Of a DNA stretch of 64,000 bases, positions 10,790 through 18,342 are shown one piece after another. The notes beneath the pieces are model-generated. The model had not been told where the DNA came from. It searched no databases and worked only from the letters and a program-made list of their open reading frames with translations. The first letter of the stretch is position 1. The number at the start of each line of letters is the position of its first letter. The position numbers and the translations under genes are program-made. This stretch comes from Anaspis maculata. Taxonomy: Eukaryota; Arthropoda; Insecta; Coleoptera; Scraptiidae. The stretch covers positions 1 through 64,000 of the forward strand of contig CASBRS010000021.1 in assembly GCA_949128115.1 (NCBI GenBank). Direction: 5' to 3'.

Positions 10790-12720
10790 AAAAACAAAGG
10801 GGGAGTGTTTCTTGAGTTTTGATTTACCAAGAAACAATTAATACGACTTGGGCAGGCGCCAAGCTTTCCGTCCACTCTTGCATTCTCCCGTATTGATTTC
10901 TGCGCGGTGAGGGTTGATGCAACAGTTTATTTGTCTTGTGATGTCTCATTCTAACTCATTTGTATTAGGTACTGGTTTTTCCTACTACTGAATATACTAG
11001 ATTCGTAATCCATCCTGTCATTACAGATTGAATATTGATTGGCTAAGTTGAACTATAGTTTTAGGTAAGTAAATATTAATTAGCTCAAGACTTAACAAAT
11101 TGGGTAAGTATTTTCTAAATGATTAACATTATCAATTACGGCTATTTTGTCTGCCGCTACATAACTTTAGTAACTACGGGCTATTTTTGTCTGCCGCTAC
11201 ATATTATGATTAACATTATCAATTACGGCTATTTTGTCTGCCGCTACATATTACTCCTTGCCCCGTTAAAGAAAAACAAGCATTAATTGCTTGGTTTTCT
11301 GGAGAGGCACGTAAAAGAGCCCACAAAGTGGAATGACATGTATGGAGATTTTACTTTAGCAAATACATTTAATCTAGGGGCTAGCTCAACAATTGACTAT
11401 AACGTTAGTCTTAACTTAGCATGCAACATGGTTGGTGAATGAAATAGAGTGAGAAGTAATTACTCACTTTCACTAGCGTCTCAAATTCTTAATTTTTCTT
11501 TGGAAATACTCGGCGGTGTAGGGTTTCGCCCTATTTTAATTTTAATATTTTAGGCATGTATTTTAGCTATAAGCGCGCTGTCGATAGCTTTAAAAATTTG
11601 TATATGTTCAAATTCTTGGAATGTGTGATTTTACGACTTTGGGGTCCGTGTTTTTCTGTCGACCGCTGGTGGACCGCGGGGACAAGAGGGTGGCGGTTGC
11701 CGGAGAGCTAAACACTTCACGAAAGGAGTGCAGGGACTCTCTCGGCTCCTGCTGGCCGGAAGAGTTGTGTTTTTGTTTGTGTATATCCATGGTACGTACT
11801 GTTATTTATTTTTTATGTCTGTACTAATTTCGTCTCGTTTTTAAACATTGCAATGGATTTTGAATGTACCTAAATTATCATTTCTTGGGGTAGTTCACAT
11901 TTTTGTCTAATAAATTTTTAAACGCACGCATTATTTGCTGGTGGCTATTTATAGCACAAACAAGCTCTAAAAGTCTTTGTCTCGAAGCCGTGTTGGGCTA
12001 GAATATTTTACCTTGTCTGTACATTCTAAATAATGCATTTCTTTTGTGTAAAATTTGCTTGTTACATCTTACTTGACTGTAATTTTTTTTGTACGTCGTA
12101 TTTTGGTCTGTGTCATGATTTAATTGTCACGTTAATTTAATGTCAATTGTCCTCCGTCTGTTTTTGTGACTCGATAATTTTTTTTATGTCATTGCGATGC
12201 TCACTGCTAATTTTGTCAGCTATTTGATGTACCTATGCATTTTCCACGATCCCCATTGATAATTTATTATTGCTGATTTTATTATACACCTTGTGGCTTT
12301 TATTCCGTATTGATTTTATTTTTATACATTTTATCTCTGATGTTTTCGCAATCATCTACTGATGTTTCCGTGATTTTGTTTTACTAATTTGACGTACATT
12401 GAATACCTGAAATTATCAGTGAGACATTTTGTCTAATATTTGCGAGTCTTCTTCTTTGGGCTTAACTCACTGGTTTGTTTGGCGAATTCTTCCAGAGAGG
12501 TGCCTTTTCCGAGTTCGTCACTCTCCTTTTTATTTTGACTGACAGTTTGACATATATTTTGTTGTGTTTTAATTGTTTTTATTCATGTTGCTCGTTTTGT
12601 GTCATTTTGCACTCTGTCAGTCCTGTGTTAGGTGTTTTGAGAAAAGAACCATAAAAGGATTATTTTTGCACTTATTTTGTTTGAGTAAATGTAAATTTCA
12701 GTGCAATGAGCGTGTTTCAT
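10790..12720 (-). other. possible 3' LTR or 3' flank of the retroelement
   Basis: No protein gene is seen in these 1.9 kb. A 45-bp sequence is repeated exactly at 11119-11163 and 11206-11250, with a partial third copy between (about 11175-11203). The sequence starts, on the minus strand, directly after a purine tract and AGTTA (12743-12721), as expected if it were a 3' LTR. No second copy of it was found at the 5' side, so the LTR idea cannot be confirmed and its other end is unknown. Confidence 0.3.
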
Positions 12721-12743
12721 TAACTTCCTTCTTCTCTCCCTCC
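12721..12743 (-). promoter_or_regulatory. candidate polypurine tract and LTR start (AGTTA)
   Basis: On the minus strand a 17-18-base purine run (GGAGGGAGAAGAAGGAAG) is followed by AGTTA. Gypsy-type errantivirus LTRs are known to begin with AGTTA after such a tract. The position downstream of env and of two extra frames would make it the 3' PPT. There is no paired LTR to confirm it. Confidence 0.4.
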
Positions 12744-12939
12744 GGGTCGTCTTATCCCTGAGCAAAAGCGAATCTAAGGGTTTTGAACCGCGGGTTTCAA
12801 CGCGGGCGCAACGAAAACAAAAACGGGCACGACGAAGGGTTCCAAATTTCAGATTTCGGACAATCACAAATAGGCCAAATAAATGTCATGTCAGGGGGGT
12901 AGGGGGGGTATATAACAGCGGCACAGGTAGAAGAACCAT

Positions 12940-13707
12940 TCATGTCCATGTTCGTAGATACGTCTCGAGGAAAGCAAGACGGATGTTGAGAACTTCTTGG
13001 TACGGTCGGGCTGCCGGTCGTGGAGCTGCAGGGGTTGTTGGCTGATAGTGGTAATTTACTAGCTGGAACGTCGGAGCTGGGGTGGTCGGTGCATTGTCTT
13101 GCCGATAATAAGTTGCTAGTTCAAAGTAATCCTCTACGAAGCGGTATTTGAGGTGTGCAAAATAGTTTTCGCTGAAACTTAATATTTTTGTTCCGAGGGG
13201 CACGGCATAAAGGAGGTCGATGATGTTGTGAAAATCGGTTGCTGTTGCACGAGCGGCATTGGGAAGGAACTTCAGTACGGTTCCGATGATTGTAGTTAGG
13301 TGGATTTCTGTAATGATGAGGTGAGTGCGCTCTTTGTGGAGCTTAGTGCACAAAGTGGTGATTTTGGTAGTGAGGGCTTGTCTTTGCGGGAAAAAGAAAA
13401 TTTTCTGTGGGTCGTATTGATAATGTGTGATCTCAAAAAATTCTTTGATGCGAGGCCAGTCATCGAAAACTCGTTCTTGGAAACGTTGGAAATCTTGAAG
13501 TAGGCGACTCTGTATCTGCCGGAGATGGCGAGCTGGGTAGGTGTCATCGTAGTGGGAGATTCTGGTGCTTAAAATGCGAGCCGTAGCGTCCTCGAGCTCC
13601 AAAAGTAATTCTCTGGCGGTTTCTTCAGTCCACTGGTAGATGTGGATCATGGGCAAGAACCGCATGAATACATAGTCCAAGATACGAATGATTTCTGTAA
13701 AGAGCAA
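12940..13707 (-). CDS. unknown 255-codon protein downstream of env
   Basis: A long open minus frame that I do not recognise. It is hydrophilic and rich in helix-forming segments (TARELLLELEDATARI, RLLQDFQRFQERVFDDWPRI) and ends in a Pro/Thr/Ala-rich part (TTPAPTF, TTPAAPRPAARP). There are no membrane segments, and few cysteines. There is no ATG at its open start: the first in-frame ATGs are codons 15 and 20 of the listed frame. The sequence TTTGCTCTTTACAG just inside the start looks like a splice acceptor, so it may be the last exon of a spliced mRNA. It sits between env and the candidate polypurine tract, so it may be an accessory gene of the retroelement; a captured host exon is the main alternative. 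Confidence 0.5.
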   Translation of the reverse strand: MLFTEIIRILDYVFMRFLPMIHIYQWTEETARELLLELEDATARILSTRISHYDDTYPARHLRQIQSRLLQDFQRFQERVFDDWPRIKEFFEITHYQYDPQKIFFFPQRQALTTKITTLCTKLHKERTHLIITEIHLTTIIGTVLKFLPNAARATATDFHNIIDLLYAVPLGTKILSFSENYFAHLKYRFVEDYFELATYYRQDNAPTTPAPTFQLVNYHYQPTTPAAPRPAARPYQEVLNIRLAFLETYLRTWT

Positions 13708-13796
13708 ATTTATAAGAATTGGTAGGTACTTCTTTTGTCCATTTTGGTTTAAGCATTAGTCTGGGTAGTTCATAGTTGGTTGAGTTAGCACAATTG

Positions 13797-14473
13797 TCAT
13801 ACACATGTTTTGTAGTAGTGGGGCTCTTTCTTGTTCATCACACAATAGTTCGTAGGAGTTTTATAATGTGGGTTTAAAAAATCCCAAGACATCTCCTTTT
13901 CTGGTACGAAAGGGTCCGACATTGGATGAAGCTCTAAGTCACTTGAAAGAGTTCGATTGCTGCGCGCACTCAACCTTTGGTTACGGGTGAAAAACATGTA
14001 GCATTTTTGTGTTAGGAAAACACCTAACTTAACTGTGGTAGTTAGCGCTATGATTAACAAGAGTACAGTTTCGAGAAATGTCCAGGTTTCCGAGTATAAC
14101 GCGTGTTGCTCATATTTTAATGCACAGTATATCGCGAGAGAAAAAATGTCTGTCTGCGAAGTGGACGATGAAACACAGTAACTTTATATGTGTCGTTACA
14201 GGGCACGTCCACGAACGTTGTGTTTCCCGTTACTTCTGCAAACGCGTATTCTCGTCCCCGTAGATCCGTGATGTAGATACCCAAGGTGTGTATGGTTGGA
14301 TATCGCCAAGCTATGCGTTGGCGAGCGAAATTTCCTGCGACTTCCATAATATTCATCGAGCGGATTTCTCCTTTTGGGTTAGCATGCCAGTTAGCTTGCA
14401 CCATGTGGTCCATCGAGGTTAGTAGGATTACAAGCAGTGTAATCTTTGCTCTGGCTAGAAAAAGTTTGCCTTA
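13797..14473 (-). pseudogene. membrane protein downstream of env, frame interrupted
   Basis: Two overlapping minus frames look like one protein. The first (ATG at 14413, open back to about 14470) starts with a hydrophobic signal-like stretch (ITLLVILLTS), then a soluble part with an NTT glycosylation sequon, and stops at 14117. The second frame is open from before that stop and holds a 20-residue hydrophobic segment (near 14025-14095, LLLIIAL-containing), then a basic and polar tail ending at 13797. Order and topology fit a small type I membrane protein. The shift could be an indel, a short intron or frameshifting. An AG (minus TTAAATTAAG) just before the signal stretch could be a splice acceptor. 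No family is recognised. Confidence 0.4.
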
Positions 14474-14674
14474 ATTTAACTTATGTGTCTTTACAATGGT
14501 TCGCGACTTCTATCTCTTTGCCTTTTAATGACGTATTGAAAAGGGAAAAATACTTAACACTAGCTAGTTGAATAACTATTTGAGGATTAAATTTCTAATC
14601 AGGCTTATAATTATGATATGATTGCAATTCAGTAGGTATATCTAGTATCATTACAGGTTACAGGTCTTCTATGA

Positions 14675-16672
14675 TTAAACTGGTTCGGCATAAAACCATG
14701 GGTTGGTATGCAAATTTATATTCGGATACATTGTAAGTGGTGCAGAAGGGGTGGAGGTAGACTCTATTTCCAATTTGACATCTTTGACTTTTTCACGGCT
14801 TTCTTCCTCATATCCTTTTGTTTCTTTTTCTTCAGGGTCTGGGTTTTTCTTTTGGGCGAACATTCCAGAATGTAGAATCCAAAGAGTGAGGGTGTCCCAT
14901 AATCCTCCAAGAAGGTGGATGGAACAACCATGGGTTTTGTGAATTGCAACAATATTCATGATAACTTCCGCCAGAAATTTCACGAATTTCCATGCCACTA
15001 GGATGCCTAATACTCCACTGGTAAAGCGTCCAATCCATGAAAACCATCCCCACAATTTTTCAATTGTGGTTTGCGCCATTCGATCTAGTTCTTCGGCAGA
15101 GAACAAGTTCATCATGTCTAGTCCTTGATTTTCAACTGGGTTTCCTGCTATTTTCTGAGTAATCACATTATTTATAGCTTTTCTTTCCATTCCAAACAGC
15201 ATCGCATGCTGAGCTCGACTGATTTCCTCTTTGGTATAAATCCCTCCACTGCTGATACTCAACAATGGTTCAAATATTAATTTGTCTTCCTCATCTGCTT
15301 TTAATTCAGCTGGGTCATGTCGAATTCGGCTGACTTTTGGGGTAAATGTGAGCCATTCTTCGTTGATTTGGTAGACCGGTGGGATGATTGGATTGCAGTC
15401 TACTTGTTCACCCACTCGCTGCAGTATTCGGGTTACGGGTGACATGTAGTAAGATGTGTTATCTACTGCCACTGGAAGTTCCACATAACATCTTTCTTCA
15501 GCACGTAGTATAACAGGTCGTGGTGTACATTGCATGATATACAATACTTCACCTGCTACTTTTCCGATAAATCCAATACCTTCCTTGATGATGTTACTGA
15601 TTACGTTTGGTGAGAGCGGAGCTAGGGCTAAGCGATTCTTCAAAATTTCCTGTTTGAGTAGACATCTTCGGTACACGGCTCTGGTGTATGAATCATCGAG
15701 TCCCGTTCGCAAGGCATGTTCCATATAGAGAAATTTGGAATCGGCGTAAGCTTGTAAATCAACATCTTCTGGTAGGATGGTTCCAAACTGCGGCAATTCA
15801 CGGTGTTCAGAAGGCACATTCATCACGATTAATTGTGGATGTTCTGTGTACCATATTGGAAAACTGCACATGTAGTCTTTCTTTAGCAGACTTAACGCGA
15901 ACACTCTAGAGTCCTGTTCGACCACTACGTACCGTGTGTTAATACTGTCTTTGTCTTGATTTCTTGGAGTTACAACACTACCCGAACCGGAATAAAGTTC
16001 TACGATATGGTCACATGATTGTCTTCCCGCGAGTGTCCATGTCGTTTCACCGTAGGTAGTGTCTAAACAATACCCTTCAAGATAGTCACATGTTACACCT
16101 CCTTGTAATGTCAGTAGGTTGCGTTCAAGAGTGAGAATGGCATCATAATCAGCTAGATATATTTTCACTGTCGCAGACACCGTTACACTCTTCCATGTCT
16201 GACCTCCTTCTATGTATATGGTTCCATCACAGTCTCCTTCCGAGTCTATTAATCCTGCCAGGGTGAAGGATGATGTATGTGTTGCGTTGGATTTTAATCC
16301 AGTAAGTACTTTCCCATTGAAACCACGATATTCGTGATATCGATGAATGTCTTTGCACCCTTCGCTGCCCACTTGATGTATATAGGAATAAATGCCATTA
16401 TCTACTATGCTACTGTGGCTCCAAATACCACAGTGATTAATTATACGTGTTACTTCTATCAAGCACACTTGTACATGCACCTTACTGAATCTCTCGCGTT
16501 GTAAGATTTTAATCTGCATCGGTCTTGTCTCGTAGCCTGTTTCAGGGTCGGGACAAGAGGCGACTTTCCTCAAAGATACGACAGTCATGTTTGTTGATGG
16601 GCTCTGACAGTCGTAGGCAATCAATCCTGACGTTGTGCCCAGGATCAGCATCATCAAACATGCTGTAAGCAT
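14675..16672 (-). CDS. env: envelope-type glycoprotein of the retroelement (intact, 665 aa)
   Basis: A complete frame from ATG at 16672. Residues 1 to about 18 form a signal peptide ending before AYDC. A long cysteine-rich ectodomain with several NxT/S sequons follows. A strongly hydrophobic segment lies at about 545-577, a second weaker one at about 582-600, and a charged tail at 608-665. The N-terminal AYDC-x2-P pattern and overall build recall the glycoproteins of chuviruses and their captured copies in insect retroelements, more than the F-type env of errantiviruses. This assignment is from memory of the family and needs a search. No furin-type fusion-protein layout was recognised. The tail carries PSAP (642-645) and YPNINL (649-654), motifs like those that recruit ESCRT. 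It lies 257 bp after pol and would be made from a spliced RNA in known relatives. Confidence 0.7.
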   Translation of the reverse strand: MLTACLMMLILGTTSGLIAYDCQSPSTNMTVVSLRKVASCPDPETGYETRPMQIKILQRERFSKVHVQVCLIEVTRIINHCGIWSHSSIVDNGIYSYIHQVGSEGCKDIHRYHEYRGFNGKVLTGLKSNATHTSSFTLAGLIDSEGDCDGTIYIEGGQTWKSVTVSATVKIYLADYDAILTLERNLLTLQGGVTCDYLEGYCLDTTYGETTWTLAGRQSCDHIVELYSGSGSVVTPRNQDKDSINTRYVVVEQDSRVFALSLLKKDYMCSFPIWYTEHPQLIVMNVPSEHRELPQFGTILPEDVDLQAYADSKFLYMEHALRTGLDDSYTRAVYRRCLLKQEILKNRLALAPLSPNVISNIIKEGIGFIGKVAGEVLYIMQCTPRPVILRAEERCYVELPVAVDNTSYYMSPVTRILQRVGEQVDCNPIIPPVYQINEEWLTFTPKVSRIRHDPAELKADEEDKLIFEPLLSISSGGIYTKEEISRAQHAMLFGMERKAINNVITQKIAGNPVENQGLDMMNLFSAEELDRMAQTTIEKLWGWFSWIGRFTSGVLGILVAWKFVKFLAEVIMNIVAIHKTHGCSIHLLGGLWDTLTLWILHSGMFAQKKNPDPEEKETKGYEEESREKVKDVKLEIESTSTPSAPLTMYPNINLHTNPWFYAEPV

Positions 16673-16929
16673 TACAAACTATAACTACTATTATTCACAC
16701 CAAGTGTTGTGACTTAACTAGGTAATGTAATATCAAAGATTTCGAGTTTAGAATTGACGGTCTTCTTTAACTAACAATAAACCAATTGACTTGTAATAGC
16801 ATTTGGTATTATGACAACTCAAATCACGAGATTACACACGTGTTTCTAAGCTGATCATATGTATTTACATAATCTGTTTAACTTATTCATATTTACGCAA
16901 TTTGCAAGGATTATTGTTTAGAGAAAGAT

Positions 16930-18339
16930 TTAAATTGCACGTTTCAATACCCAAGGGTGGTCTACTGCTCTACCCTTGCTACGAGTATGATGTATAGGGG
17001 GGTCTTGTTCAGGTAAACCTTGTTCATTATCAATCAGTGGTTCCATTTCCAAATCTGATTGATTTTCTCTGCTTTCATAAAAACTGCTAGTTGAAGAGTG
17101 ATCATTTGGTTCATCACTATCTTCATTTTCATCTGTATCTTCCGCATTGTCGGTTTGATTTGCTTCCACATCCTCATTAATATCATTAGAAATTTCGAGC
17201 TCATTATTTTCATTACGGTCAATTGTTTCGTTTAACTCTACACTGGATGCTTCATCCTCATCATCTGAACCTATTACTGGTGTTAATTCTGGGGTATGGT
17301 AATTACTTGGTAAAATTTCTACACGGTCACGTTCATCACTGGGGGTGGATTTTGACCGAAATGCTTCTGCTTGAGGTCTCGGATGAAATGGTAATTCATT
17401 GGGTAGTGTACTACTAATTTCTCCTGGTCCTACTTCATAACTACTTTTACATAACTTGATCCGGTTCACGTGGACTAACATTTTCTTCTCACTCCCAATT
17501 TCTTGTATTCTAAAGTTCACTGGTCCTGTTTGTTCAATTACGCGATATGGACCTTTCCATTTGGGATGGAATTTTGTAGCGAGTTTACTCCCTACTTTAA
17601 CAGCTTCATTTCGTAAATAAACTCTGTCACCTATCTTAAAATTGCGTTTCTTTGATTTTTCATTAAATTTGACACGTCGCCGTGCAGTGACAGTAGCAAT
17701 ACTTTCCTTTGCTAATTTATAGGCTTTCCTTACTCTGGCTGCTAGTTCAGTTGCGTAATTTTCGTCTAAGTCATAACGTACACGTACAGGATTCAAAATG
17801 TCATAAAATGGTAATTCCATATCACGTCCGTGCATTAGGAAAAATGGCGTTTCCTTAGTAGTTTCTTGAACTCGGTTCCGAAGAGCCATTACACAAAATG
17901 GTAACATAGAATCCCAATCAGCGTTGTTTTCAGAGACATAGTGTGATATCATAACCTTCAAGGTATGATGCATTCTCTCCACAACTCCGTTCGTGGAAGG
18001 ACGATATGGTGAAGTTTGAAGTTTCTCAATTTTTAAAAGTTTACAAAGTTCTTTGAAGATTTCACCCAGAAATTGAGATCCACAATCAGTCAATAAAGCT
18101 CTGGGAGCTCCATGTCTGGCAATAATTCCTTCTGCAAATGCTGTGGCTACTGTTTTGGCTTGGATATCCGGTATAGGTATACATTCAGGAAATCTTGTTA
18201 AGTAATCCATACAGGTCAGTATGTATCTGTTTCCTCTTGTTGTTATATTGAGTGGTCCAACAAGATCTAGTGAAATTAATTCGAAAGGTACTGAAGGGCT
18301 TCTCATTGGTTGTAATTCTGCAGGTTTCTGTGGATTCAT
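16930..18339 (-). CDS. pol: integrase catalytic core and C-terminal domain (3' part of pol)
   Basis: 469 codons in the same frame as the upstream pol part, separated only by a stop. The DDE triad is visible as SLDLVGPL (D25), LLTDCGSQF (D85) and NGVVERMHH (E121). A GPY/F module follows at about 258-275 (KWKGPYRV), as in Ty3/gypsy integrases. After it comes an unusual acidic tail of about 100 residues rich in Asp, Glu and Asn (about 350-450), ending with a basic RSKGRAV stretch. There is no chromodomain. The listed start ATG directly follows the stop codon, so it need not be a real start. Its role would be to insert the element DNA into the host genome. Confidence 0.85.
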   Translation of the reverse strand: MNPQKPAELQPMRSPSVPFELISLDLVGPLNITTRGNRYILTCMDYLTRFPECIPIPDIQAKTVATAFAEGIIARHGAPRALLTDCGSQFLGEIFKELCKLLKIEKLQTSPYRPSTNGVVERMHHTLKVMISHYVSENNADWDSMLPFCVMALRNRVQETTKETPFFLMHGRDMELPFYDILNPVRVRYDLDENYATELAARVRKAYKLAKESIATVTARRRVKFNEKSKKRNFKIGDRVYLRNEAVKVGSKLATKFHPKWKGPYRVIEQTGPVNFRIQEIGSEKKMLVHVNRIKLCKSSYEVGPGEISSTLPNELPFHPRPQAEAFRSKSTPSDERDRVEILPSNYHTPELTPVIGSDDEDEASSVELNETIDRNENNELEISNDINEDVEANQTDNAEDTDENEDSDEPNDHSSTSSFYESRENQSDLEMEPLIDNEQGLPEQDPPIHHTRSKGRAVDHPWVLKRAI

Positions 18340-18342
18340 TTA
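18340..18342 (-). other. in-frame stop codon inside pol, within the integrase
   Basis: TAA directly follows the codons for the zinc-finger end (CHSCSVM). The same frame continues open for 469 codons with the DDE core. A single stop would separate the HHCC finger from the catalytic core, so this copy would not make a full integrase unless the stop is read through. Confidence 0.85.

Noticed and set aside
12905..12925. TATATAA on the plus strand as a promoter
   Set aside because: No plus-strand gene follows; the only coding frame there is on the minus strand.
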